Source: Uliginosibacterium flavum (GTDB lineage Bacteria; Pseudomonadota; Gammaproteobacteria; Burkholderiales; Rhodocyclaceae). Taken from it: 64,000 bases of DNA. Below the pieces are notes generated by a model. It was given only the letters and a program-made list of their open reading frames with translations, did no database searches and was not told where the DNA came from. Position numbers and translations under genes: made by a program. Below are positions 1 through 7,635 of the stretch, piece by piece. The stretch lies in assembly GCF_040566545.1 (NCBI RefSeq), contig NZ_JBEWZI010000008.1, positions 1 to 64,000 on the forward strand, given 5' to 3'. Within the stretch, counting starts at the first letter, position 1; each line of letters opens with the position of its first letter.

Positions 1-86
1 GCTCAGTGGTTTTTCGACAACTCCACTTTGGCACTTCGATGCCGTTGCAGGTAGGGGCGTCCATGTCATTACCCTACTAGGCTCGG

Positions 87-839
87 CTAGTACTTTTCAA
101 AATTCGCCGAAGCATAGCCATCCTTGTATTCGCAGATTGGACATAGTTCCGCAGCCTCATCGTACTCACAAGACGAGTAGATATATGCAGATTTACACCG
201 TTTACAATCAAGAACTTCCTCCTCGTGACCGCAGACAAGACATTTCTCTGCGTCAATATCGAAAGTATCGTTGCGACACGAAGTGCAATCAATAACGACC
301 AGCTTCTCAGCCTCAATCTTCTCATTTGCTTTGTGCAAAAGATCTTCGTACAGCTCCGTATATTGCCGGAGGACTCCCCAACTCTTGTTCTTGAGGTGGT
401 CTTTCTTCCAGCCTAGTGCCAAGTGGTCTTCAGCAAACCGGAAGATAAAAGAAACGGTTTGTCCAACTAACGCCTTGGCCTCCTGCTCAGCTATTGAAAA
501 CTCGTAGTGTTCGATCTGGTTGCGTTTCTCTCTTGCCGCAGAAATGGCTCGTATGTCTTCTTTTGTGAAAACCACGTTGCCAATTTTTTGAAGTCTTTCA
601 AGGGCAGTCTTAGCGCTTACGGTAAACGCATCTAGGCTTGGGTACTTGTCAATGTTCTCAAACACGAAGGCCGGATGAACCTGCCGCAACCTCTCCTTAA
701 AGAGAAGCTCAATCACATGGGCACAGCCAACGATGATTCGTTTCCAATCGCCTACACCATTCTTTTGGATCGGCCCCATGTGTTCGAGGGCATGCTCCAA
801 AGAGTCACGGGCGTTCTCAATGAGGTTGAACTTGTGCAT
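87..839 (-). CDS. HEPN-like / zinc-ribbon hypothetical protein
   Basis: This 250-aa protein is not recognised as a named family. The N-terminal part is helical and contains R106-N-Q-I-E-H111, which fits the Rx4-6H signature of HEPN nucleases, including the polar residue after the Arg. The C-terminal part has four CxxC pairs (C185/C188, C200/C203, C212/C215, C233/C236), as in two tandem zinc ribbons. HEPN domains are known in RNA-cleaving toxins and defence proteins, so an RNase-type role is inferred, not shown. The ATG start has no clear Shine-Dalgarno sequence. Base composition is visibly more AT-rich than the neighbouring genes, which suggests transfer. No partner gene is visible downstream in the 86 bases to the window edge. 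Upstream lies a repeat-rich gap. Confidence 0.6.
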   Translation of the reverse strand: MHKFNLIENARDSLEHALEHMGPIQKNGVGDWKRIIVGCAHVIELLFKERLRQVHPAFVFENIDKYPSLDAFTVSAKTALERLQKIGNVVFTKEDIRAISAAREKRNQIEHYEFSIAEQEAKALVGQTVSFIFRFAEDHLALGWKKDHLKNKSWGVLRQYTELYEDLLHKANEKIEAEKLVVIDCTSCRNDTFDIDAEKCLVCGHEEEVLDCKRCKSAYIYSSCEYDEAAELCPICEYKDGYASANFEKY

Positions 840-918
840 CTGGTCACCACAGAATGGAAAGCGTAACTATTAATTTGGACACCGCGTACGGCGCAGACAG
901 GATGATCCGGCACGCCTC

Positions 919-1088
919 GTAGGGCGTCAATGAGCGCAGCGAATTGCGCCGCATGTTTCAGGCATCATTCCAGACGGATACGCACGAGCATTTCCTTGGC
1001 CCGAACAGGGTCGGCTTTTGAACTCACTAAGGCGTCTGATTCAGGATTTGCCATGCGGCGCAATTCGCTGCGCTCATTGACGCCCTAC
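919..1088. repeat. 37-bp perfect inverted repeat with 96-bp spacer
   Basis: Arm 919-955 begins gtagggcgtcaatgagcgca and is the exact reverse complement of 1052-1088. The arms end in the GTAGGG / CCCTAC typical of dispersed palindromic elements in betaproteobacteria. The pair at 2057-2138 is a diverged member of the same family, with base changes matched in both arms. Confidence 0.85.
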
Positions 1089-1143
1089 GTTCTTCGCGTC
1101 GCCACGGCTCGGTCAAACAGGGCGCGAACGTGCATGCAATTGC

Positions 1144-1194
1144 GGGAGCGACGTCCTCGTCGCGAAGACCTTTCGCGACGAGGACGTCGCTCCC
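1144..1194. repeat. REP-like hairpin, 23-bp stem
   Basis: Arms 1144-1166 and 1172-1194 are perfect reverse complements (gggagcgacgtcctcgtcgc at the start of the left arm) with a 5-nt loop. The GGGAGCGAC...GTCGCTCCC shape is that of REP-type intergenic palindromes. A related hairpin lies at 29502-29544. Confidence 0.8.
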
Positions 1195-1335
1195 ACAGAA
1201 GTGCTTCGCGGCCAGAGCCCGCTCCAACAAAAACCCGAAGAGCCGCGCGCAGCGGGCTTCTTCGGGCAGCCCCCTGCACAGGCAAGCCGGGCGCGGCTCT
1301 GCGGGCAGCCTGCCCGAAAAATCAGGCTTGATCCT

Positions 1336-1986
1336 TCACTCGCCTGCAGGCTCGGCCGGGCTCTTCTTCCGCCACACACTGGCCAGCCAGGGCTGTTGCT
1401 CAAGGGGCAGGCCTGCCGGGCGATAGTAGTGTTCCAGTTCCACGAACTCGGCTTGATCAAGAAAGGCGCGCCAGGCGTCGAGCTCGTGATACGCCCCGTA
1501 GCGCCTACCGCTCCAGCCCTCCTGGTTATTGCCGCGTGGGTTGGAACTGAACAAGATACCATCGGGCTTGAGTGCAGCGTGTAGTTCGGCCAGCACCCGT
1601 GGCAGTTCCTGACTGGGGACATGAAACAGCGAGGCATTGGCATAGATGCCATCAAAGTGGTCGGCCGGCAGTTGCAGAGCAAGAAAATCCTGCTCCCAGA
1701 CTTCGCAGCCGCTGTATTCACGCGCCATGGCGGCGAGCGCTGAGGAGCCTTCAAGGCCGACCGGCACATGGCCCAGCGCCCGGAGCGTGGCCAGATCACG
1801 CCCGGGACCGCAGCCGAAATCGAGGATGCTCAAGGGTGAAGTGGCGCGCACATGCCGCAGCAGCGCCTCGATGTTCTGCCGCACGTCATGCCCGCGCGTG
1901 CCCTCCCAGAATTGGGTCGCCGATTCGTTGTAGTGACTCAGGGTTGTCGCGGTGATGAGGCGCAGGTCGTCGCGAAGCGGTGTCAT
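1336..1986 (-). CDS. Class I SAM-dependent methyltransferase
   Basis: A 216-aa protein of the Methyltransf_11/25 type. Motif I (ILDFGCGPG) binds S-adenosylmethionine, and the acidic residue after the second strand is in VGLEGS. A YANASLFHVP segment corresponds to the region after motif II. The substrate cannot be read from sequence. The ATG at 1986 is chosen because AAAGGA lies 5 nt upstream; a longer frame would add 19 residues encoded by repeat-like DNA. It follows parC on the same strand, but an inverted repeat between them probably ends the parC transcript. Confidence 0.8.
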   Translation of the reverse strand: MTPLRDDLRLITATTLSHYNESATQFWEGTRGHDVRQNIEALLRHVRATSPLSILDFGCGPGRDLATLRALGHVPVGLEGSSALAAMAREYSGCEVWEQDFLALQLPADHFDGIYANASLFHVPSQELPRVLAELHAALKPDGILFSSNPRGNNQEGWSGRRYGAYHELDAWRAFLDQAEFVELEHYYRPAGLPLEQQPWLASVWRKKSPAEPAGE

Positions 1987-2056
1987 GGCAATCCTTTGAG
2001 CACGGGTGAAAGCAGTCTCCAACAACAGCCCGAAAAGCCGCATGCAGCGGGCTTGC

Positions 2057-2138
2057 GTAGGGTGTCAATGAGCGTAGCGAATTGCACCGTTATGTGCGAT
2101 GCAGATGGTGCAATTCGCTACGCTCATTGACACCCTAC
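2057..2138 (-). terminator. 32-bp inverted repeat just after parC stop
   Basis: Arms 2057-2088 and 2107-2138 are perfect reverse complements (gtagggtgtcaatgagcgta at the start) around an 18-nt loop. The right arm ends one base before the parC stop codon. It could terminate or protect the parC transcript, but there is no T-run, so it is first of all a dispersed palindromic element related to the pair at 919-1088. Confidence 0.6.
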
Positions 2139-2139
2139 A

Positions 2140-4530
2140 TCAGGTGGGCGCCTTCACCGCCACCGGTTTGACCTTCGGTGCGAGCGTGCCGCCCTTGCGG
2201 GCGCGCTTGCCGCGGCAGGCTTCCAGCGCGACGCCTTTGACCAGCACTTCGATGTCTTTGCTACCCCGGCCGACGCCAGTCACGACCACCGCATCGGTCG
2301 GCGGGCAACAGATGGCGCAGAGCTCTTCCTTCTCATCGAGGCCCATGACGATCATGCCGCGCCCGCGTGGCATGACTTTCATCTCGGCACGCGGGAAGTA
2401 GAGCAAGCGGCCGTTGCCCGATGCGGCAGCCAGCCAGTCGCCTTCGACGCGCGCGGGGGCGAGCACGACTTCCTTGTCTTCCAAGGTCATGAAGGCCTTG
2501 CCGGCGCGCTGGCGCGTGACCAGATCTTCAAGCTTGGCAATGAAGCCGTAGCTGCCGGAGTTGGCGAAGAAATAGTCGCGCGTAGGCTCGTCCGCCAGCG
2601 CCTGCGCGATGCGCACGCCGGGCTGCAGTTCGATCAGGCTGGAGATCGGCACGCCGTCGCCACGCCCGCCGGGCAGATCGCCGATGCGCACGGAGAAGGC
2701 GCGGCCGCTGGTATCGATGAGGATCAGCGGCCAGGGCGTGCGTGCCTCGGCAACGAGGAAAGCTTCATCACCACTCTTCCAGCTGAGGGTTTGCGGGTCG
2801 ATGCCGTGGCCCTGACGCGTGCGTACCCAGCCGCCCTTCGACAGCATCACGGTAACGGGCTCGTCCAGCACTGGCGCCTCGATGGCGGCGACCGACAAGG
2901 CCGGCTCGACCAGCGTGCGGCGCTCGTCGCCATGTTTCTTGGCGTCCTCGGTGATTTCCTTGAGGATCAGCTTCGTCATGACGCTGCGATTTTCGAGAAT
3001 CTCGCGCAGACCGGCGCTTTCGTCGCGCAAGCCGGCGAGTTCCTTCTCGATGGCGATGTATTCCAGCTTGGCGAGCTGGCGCAGGCGGATTTCGAGGATG
3101 TCCTCGGCCTGCATTTCACTGAGGCCGAAGCGCGCGATCAGCTCGGCCTTGGGCTCGTCGGATTCGCGGATCAGCTTGATGACTTCGTCGATGTGCAGCC
3201 AGGCGATCTGGCGGCCTTCGAGGATGTGAATGCGCCGCTCGACCTGGCCGAGGCGATGCTGGGTGCGGCGCTCGACGGTGGTGTAGCGGAAATCGATCCA
3301 CTCGCGGATCAGCGTTTTGAGACCCTTCTGCGCGGGCTTGCCATCCAGGCCGATGACAGTGAAGTTCATCGACACCGAGGCTTCCAGACTGGTGTGCGCC
3401 AGCAACACGCGCATCAGATCATCCGGCGACTGGGTGCGGGTCTTGGGCTCCAGCACCAGACGCACGGCAGCCTGATCGGAACTTTCGTCGCGCGCCGCAT
3501 CGAGCACACCGAGCAGCAGCGCCTTGTTGTTCTTCTCGTCCTGGGTGATTTCCTTCTTGCCGGTCTTGGGCTGCGGATTGGTGACCGCTTCGATTTCCGA
3601 CAACACTTTGGAGGACGACACGCCATGCGGCAGCTCATCAACGATGACGCGCCAGGCGCCGCGCGCCAGTTGCTCGATGCGCCAGCGCGCGCGCATGCGG
3701 ATCGAGCCGCGACCGGCCGCATAGGCATCGCGGATCGCGCTGTCGGGCGAGATGATCTGGCCGCCACCGGGGAAATCCGGCGCAGGCAGCACGAAGCGGA
3801 TGTCTTCCAGCGTGGCGTCCGGCTTCTTGATCAGGAGCTGGGCGGCGGCGGCGACCTCGCGCAGATTATGCGGAGGACATTCCGTAGCCATGCCCACGGC
3901 GATACCGGAAGCGCCATTCAGCAGCAGCATCGGCAGGCGCGCCGGCAAAAGCTTGGGCTCCTCGAAACTGCCGTCGTAGTTCGGCCCGAAATCCACCGTC
4001 CCCATGTCAACTTCGCCCAGCAACAGCTCGGCAATCGGCGTCAGGCGCATTTCGGTGTAACGCATCGCAGCGGCGCCATCACCATCGCGCGAGCCGAAGT
4101 TGCCCTGACCATCAATCAGCGGATAGCGCAGCGAGAAATCCTGGGCCAGACGCACCGAGGCGTCGTAAATCGACGAGTCGCCGTGCGGATGCAATTTACC
4201 CATCACGTCACCGACCACGCGCGCGGACTTCACGGGCTTGGCGCCGGGGCTCAGGCGCATCGAATGCATGGTGTACAGGATGCGGCGCTGCACCGGTTTC
4301 AAGCCATCCTCCACCTGCGGCAAGGCGCGGCCGCGCACCACGCTCATGGCGTAGGCCAGATAGGCGCGTTCGGCAAAGGCGGCAATCGGCAGATGGTCCT
4401 CGGGCAACTCGGTCAGCGTCGGCGGCATGGGCGGCGGCGGAGCGGCGGGCTCGGCGGGGATTTCCAGCACCGGGGCCTGAACGGGCTCGTCGGCAAACAT
4501 GTCGGGTTCTTGATCGGTGGGGAAAGTCAT
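2140..4530 (-). CDS. parC: DNA topoisomerase IV subunit A
   Basis: ParC breaks and rejoins DNA to unlink daughter chromosomes and works as ParC2ParE2. Visible features are the QRDR region HPHGDSSIYDA, DGQGNFGSRDGD, and the catalytic tyrosine in AMRYTEMRL. The C-terminal part carries the beta-pinwheel repeats. The ATG at 4530 gives 796 aa, typical for betaproteobacteria and somewhat longer than the E. coli protein. Starts further upstream would translate a dispersed repeat and are rejected. The ATG at 4500 is another possibility. At the QRDR site equivalent to E. coli Glu84 the residue is Asp, as far as I recall the usual state in this group. parE is not in the window. Confidence 0.93.
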   Translation of the reverse strand: MTFPTDQEPDMFADEPVQAPVLEIPAEPAAPPPPMPPTLTELPEDHLPIAAFAERAYLAYAMSVVRGRALPQVEDGLKPVQRRILYTMHSMRLSPGAKPVKSARVVGDVMGKLHPHGDSSIYDASVRLAQDFSLRYPLIDGQGNFGSRDGDGAAAMRYTEMRLTPIAELLLGEVDMGTVDFGPNYDGSFEEPKLLPARLPMLLLNGASGIAVGMATECPPHNLREVAAAAQLLIKKPDATLEDIRFVLPAPDFPGGGQIISPDSAIRDAYAAGRGSIRMRARWRIEQLARGAWRVIVDELPHGVSSSKVLSEIEAVTNPQPKTGKKEITQDEKNNKALLLGVLDAARDESSDQAAVRLVLEPKTRTQSPDDLMRVLLAHTSLEASVSMNFTVIGLDGKPAQKGLKTLIREWIDFRYTTVERRTQHRLGQVERRIHILEGRQIAWLHIDEVIKLIRESDEPKAELIARFGLSEMQAEDILEIRLRQLAKLEYIAIEKELAGLRDESAGLREILENRSVMTKLILKEITEDAKKHGDERRTLVEPALSVAAIEAPVLDEPVTVMLSKGGWVRTRQGHGIDPQTLSWKSGDEAFLVAEARTPWPLILIDTSGRAFSVRIGDLPGGRGDGVPISSLIELQPGVRIAQALADEPTRDYFFANSGSYGFIAKLEDLVTRQRAGKAFMTLEDKEVVLAPARVEGDWLAAASGNGRLLYFPRAEMKVMPRGRGMIVMGLDEKEELCAICCPPTDAVVVTGVGRGSKDIEVLVKGVALEACRGKRARKGGTLAPKVKPVAVKAPT

Positions 4531-5110
4531 CACGTGCGGCTTCGGGTGAATCAGGTGGCGGATTATCGCAGGGTCGCGGCCCAGCGGGAACCGGTGAATT
4601 GCGGACGCAAGGATGAGCGGCATACAAATCGGAAGCCGCGCCCAAACGGCTCCGTCCCCCTCGCAGGGGGGCTGAGACGGGAATTCGCAAGGCAAGCCTT
4701 GCGCCGTCGAAGCGGATCGCGTGTGCAAACTCGATCCTCCGGCTGGGATGGGGGTTGTACGTTCAACAAGGCATGTCCATGGTTTGACGTTTTTACCCCC
4801 ACCCTCGCCCTCCCTCTTAAAGAGGGAGGGAATGTTCGGCCCTCTATGCCGGGCTCGGTGGAGGAGGAAAATTCCGACAAACCAACTCAGCAGCACCCCA
4901 CCGCAAAGCCTCACCCAGCCTCACTGTACAGACAAGCCGCCCGAAGAAGCCCACCCCACGCGGTTCTCCAGCCACTCAGTCCTCAGCACTCATTGCTCAG
5001 TCCTCGCCGCAGGCGATAGCACCGGCAGGATTTGCCGCCCTTTTGCCGCGCTTATCCGGCGCTGCCACGACAGGCTGCGGGGCTAGGATCACAGCATCCC
5101 GAAACCGCCG
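4531..5110. other. Divergent parC/fliO gap with dispersed repeat
   Basis: No gene is supported here. Positions 4645-4841 are copy A of a dispersed repeat; the rest is low-information GC-rich sequence before the GTG of fliO. A frame antisense to fliO (4997-5638) has the biased composition of a shadow frame. No clear sigma-54 or flagellar promoter was found upstream of fliO. Confidence 0.5.
4645..4841. repeat. Dispersed intergenic repeat, copy A
   Basis: From aacggctcc through gcaaggcaagccttgcgccg, tcgaagcggatcg, gcaaactcgatcctccggct and gaatgttcgg, this stretch matches 34868-35146 nearly base for base in the same orientation, apart from an insertion in the other copy. Its central part (gatcctccggctgggatggg) reappears inverted at 19250-19290. 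The flanking genes are unrelated, so it is a mobile or amplified intergenic element. Confidence 0.8.
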
Positions 5111-5530
5111 GTGCCTGCCGTGATCGCCCGCCTCCTTTTTCTCATGCTGATGTCCACGCCCGCTCTGGCGGCCGAACCCCTGCCCTCGGCGGGTGGCAGC
5201 CTGGTGCAGATGTTGCTCGGCCTCGGCGCCACCCTGGCACTGCTGTTCGGCGGGCTGTATCTGCTCAAACGCCTGCAGGGCGCCCGCCCCGGCCAGCCCG
5301 GCGCGCTGCGCGTGCTGAGCGCTACCGCCGTCGGCCCGCGCGAAAAAGTGGTGCTGGTGGCTGTCGGCAATCAGGTACTGGTGCTCGGCGTCGCGCCGGG
5401 ACGCATCTCGGCCCTGCACACGCTGGATGCGGCCGATCTGCCCGCGGCGCCGGTCGCCGCACCGCTGCCCGGCGCGGGTGAGTTCGCTGCGCGCCTGAAA
5501 CAGATGCTGGAGCGTCGCCATGAAAAGTAA
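5111..5530 (+). CDS. fliO: Flagellar biosynthetic protein FliO
   Basis: FliO (139 aa) is a small membrane protein that helps FliP assemble in the flagellar export gate. A signal-like N-terminus precedes the single long hydrophobic segment (about residues 29-52). A short cytoplasmic domain follows, with the conserved pattern VGPREKVVLVAVG. The frame starts with GTG at 5111; the GTG at 5120 is an alternative. It overlaps fliP by 11 nt and heads the fliOPQR block. The more variable family and the short N-terminus make the exact start uncertain. Confidence 0.85.
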   Translation: MPAVIARLLFLMLMSTPALAAEPLPSAGGSLVQMLLGLGATLALLFGGLYLLKRLQGARPGQPGALRVLSATAVGPREKVVLVAVGNQVLVLGVAPGRISALHTLDAADLPAAPVAAPLPGAGEFAARLKQMLERRHEK

Positions 5531-6266
5531 ACAGCTCTGGCTCACCGCGCTGCTCCTCGCCTTGCTCCTGACGCCCGCGCTGGCCGCCGCCCAGGGCATG
5601 CCCGCGCTGACGACTTCACCGGCTGCCGGCGGGGGCACGACTTACAGCCTGCCGATCCAGACCCTGCTGACGCTGACGGCGCTGAGCTTCCTGCCGGCGG
5701 TGCTGCTGATGATGACCAGCTTCACACGCATCATCATCGTGTTTTCCTTGCTGCGCCACGCCCTGGGCACGCAGACCTCGCCGCCGAATCAGGTGCTGGT
5801 CGGTCTGTCGCTGTTCCTGACTTTTTTCATCATGGCGCCAGTGCTGGACAGGGTTTATCAGGAAGCCTACCTGCCGCTGAGCGAGAACCGCATCCAGTTT
5901 GACGAAGCACTCAATCGCGGCAGCGTGCCGATGAAGGCCTTCATGCTCAAGCAGATCCGCGAGCCGGATCTGTCGCTGTTCGCCACCCTGGCTAAGGTGC
6001 CAAAAGTGGACAAGGCCGCCGACCTGCCAATGCGCGTGATCGTCCCGGCCTTTGTCACCAGCGAGCTGAAAACGGCCTTCCAGATCGGCTTCATCGTCTT
6101 CATCCCCTTCCTGATCATCGACATGGTGGTGGCCTCGGTGCTGATGTCGATGGGCATGATGATGATGTCGCCAGTGATCGTGTCACTGCCTTTCAAGATC
6201 ATGCTGTTCGTGCTGGTCGACGGCTGGACGCTGCTGATTTCGTCGCTGGTTCAGAGCTTTGGATGA
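5520..6266 (+). CDS. fliP: Flagellar export gate protein FliP
   Basis: FliP (248 aa) forms most of the core of the flagellar type III export gate with FliQ and FliR. A cleavable-looking signal peptide ends near ALAAAQG. Family signatures are TSFTRIIIVFSLLRHALGTQ, SPPNQVLVGLSLFLTFF and the C-terminal MGMMMMSP stretch, with four membrane segments. Length matches the family. It overlaps fliO, which indicates translational coupling. An inverted repeat separates it from fliQ. Confidence 0.96.
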   Translation: MKSKQLWLTALLLALLLTPALAAAQGMPALTTSPAAGGGTTYSLPIQTLLTLTALSFLPAVLLMMTSFTRIIIVFSLLRHALGTQTSPPNQVLVGLSLFLTFFIMAPVLDRVYQEAYLPLSENRIQFDEALNRGSVPMKAFMLKQIREPDLSLFATLAKVPKVDKAADLPMRVIVPAFVTSELKTAFQIGFIVFIPFLIIDMVVASVLMSMGMMMMSPVIVSLPFKIMLFVLVDGWTLLISSLVQSFG

Positions 6267-6281
6267 TTTTAGGGAAGAGAT

Positions 6282-6325
6282 AAGGGGGAAGAGTGAAGGG
6301 TAAGCCCGTCACACCCTTCCCCCTT
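6282..6325 (+). repeat. Inverted repeat between fliP and fliQ
   Basis: aagggggaag (6282-6291) pairs with cttccccctt (6316-6325) in the 88-bp fliP-fliQ spacer, within a tract of alternating agggg and cccctt. It could act as a transcript stabiliser or partial terminator that tunes fliQR relative to fliOP. The fliQ ribosome site (ggag, 6343-6346) lies downstream of it. Confidence 0.45.
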
Positions 6326-6354
6326 TCCCCTTCCCCTTCACAGGAGAAACGATA

Positions 6355-6624
6355 ATGACCCCAACCACCGTAATGGAATTAGGCCGAGGTGCAATGGAAC
6401 TCGGGCTGATGGTGGCCGCACCGATGTTCATCGCCGCACTGGTCACCGGCCTGCTCATCAGCGTGCTGCAAGCGGCGACGCAGATCAACGAACAAACCTT
6501 GTCCTTCGTGCCCAAACTGATCGTGATGTTCCTGACCCTGCTGATCGCCGGGCCGTGGATGATCACGATGCTGACTGACTATATCCGCCGCCTGTTTACA
6601 TCGATTCCGAACATGATTGGCTAG
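6355..6624 (+). CDS. fliQ: Flagellar export gate protein FliQ
   Basis: FliQ (89 aa) is a two-helix membrane subunit of the flagellar export gate. The two hydrophobic hairpin segments and the family pattern AALVTGLLISVLQAATQINEQ are present, followed by TLSFVPKLIV. Size is exactly that of the family. A strong Shine-Dalgarno sequence (aggag) precedes the ATG. It follows fliP and precedes fliR, the conserved order. Confidence 0.96.
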   Translation: MTPTTVMELGRGAMELGLMVAAPMFIAALVTGLLISVLQAATQINEQTLSFVPKLIVMFLTLLIAGPWMITMLTDYIRRLFTSIPNMIG

Positions 6625-6737
6625 CTGCCGAATCAAAACAGACGAGATGCTTTGTCAACTTCGCCTTGCCGTGCAACAGCACTGGCTGCGGCTCGTCTTC
6701 GCGCCTCGCGCCTGTTTTGACCCAGCAGAGAATTAAT

Positions 6738-7526
6738 ATGCTCGAAATCACCAGCCTCCAGCTCGACGCCCTGCTCCTGGCCTGGGCCTACCCCATCGCC
6801 CGAGTGCTCGGCCTGATCGCCACCGCGCCGGTCTTCGCCAGCGCGGCGATGCCACGTCAGATCCGCCTGGCTGCCGGGCTGGTGATCGGTGTCGCCGTGG
6901 CGGCGGTGCTGCCACCTCCGCCGACAATCCAGCCAGGCACCTGGTTCGGCATGGCGGTGTTCGTGCAGCAGATCCTGATCGGCATCGGTATGGGCCTTGG
7001 CCTGCGCATGGTAATGAGCGCCGTGGATATCGCCGGCGATATCATCGGTCTGCAGATGGGCCTGTCATTCGCGACTTTTTTCGATCCGAATTCCTCCGGC
7101 CAGACCGCTGTGCTGGCCGAATTCCTTGGTCTGCTCAGCTCCCTGACCTTCCTCGCCCTGAATGGTCATCTGCTGATGATCGACGTGCTGGTGCGCAGCT
7201 TCGAATTCGTCCCCATCGGCGACGCTACGATCAACGGTTCTGCCTGGCTGATCCTCACGCGCATTGGCAGCGTGGCCTTTGCCAGCGGCCTGCTGATTTC
7301 ACTACCGATTGTCGCGGCGCTGCTGATCACCAACGTGTCGCTGGCCGTGCTGACCCGCGCCGCGCCGCAGCTGAACCTGTTCGCCGTCGGTTTCCCGATC
7401 ACCTCCACGGTCGGCATGCTGATCATTCTGGTCTCGCTGAACGCCTTCGCCCCGGTGCTGCAGAGCATCTACGATCAGGGCTTCGAGATCATCGGCTATT
7501 TCCTGCGGGCCGTGCCGCCGCGCTGA
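6738..7526 (+). CDS. fliR: Flagellar export gate protein FliR
   Basis: FliR (262 aa) completes the FliP5-FliQ4-FliR1 export gate. Six hydrophobic segments and the patterns MGLSFATFFDPN and LNLFAVGFPI are typical. The ATG at 6738 is preferred over an in-frame start at 6666, since the family begins close to the first hydrophobic helix (LQLDALLLAWAYP) and the extra 24 residues are not membrane-like. flhB does not follow; the next genes are on the other strand. Confidence 0.95.
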   Translation: MLEITSLQLDALLLAWAYPIARVLGLIATAPVFASAAMPRQIRLAAGLVIGVAVAAVLPPPPTIQPGTWFGMAVFVQQILIGIGMGLGLRMVMSAVDIAGDIIGLQMGLSFATFFDPNSSGQTAVLAEFLGLLSSLTFLALNGHLLMIDVLVRSFEFVPIGDATINGSAWLILTRIGSVAFASGLLISLPIVAALLITNVSLAVLTRAAPQLNLFAVGFPITSTVGMLIILVSLNAFAPVLQSIYDQGFEIIGYFLRAVPPR

Positions 7527-7635
7527 AACCTGCGGCAACGAGCATGCCTGAAGAGGCGCACTACGCCTAGCTCTTGCGGCATGCAGGTTGAAGACTCAAG
7601 CCAGAAGCGGCTGTGCGGGCAGATGCCGTACAGAC

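Larger units (their letters stand above)
840..1335. other. Gap rich in inverted repeats, no gene
   Basis: No convincing gene lies in this stretch. It holds a 37-bp inverted repeat pair, a 23-bp REP-like hairpin, and a tract near 1205-1290 with phrases such as agcccgctccaacaaaaa. Similar phrases recur near 2011-2050, beside the next inverted repeat. Open frames here are driven by GC-rich repeats and resemble no family. Confidence 0.6.

Noticed and set aside
930..1331. 133-aa open frame in the left gap
   Set aside because: It is made largely of repeat arms and REP-like DNA, with a low-complexity Arg/Ala-rich translation.
4531..4914. Longer N-terminus for ParC
   Set aside because: The extra 128 codons read through the dispersed repeat and lack ParC similarity; the ATG at 4530 gives a normal length.
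2791..5019. 742-aa open frame antisense to parC
   Set aside because: It is the mirror of a strongly conserved gene in GC-rich DNA; the translation is a His/Gln/Arg-rich shadow with no family pattern.
4997..5638. 213-aa open frame antisense to fliO and the fliP start
   Set aside because: It is covered by fliO and fliP, which fit their families and operon order; the frame has shadow composition.
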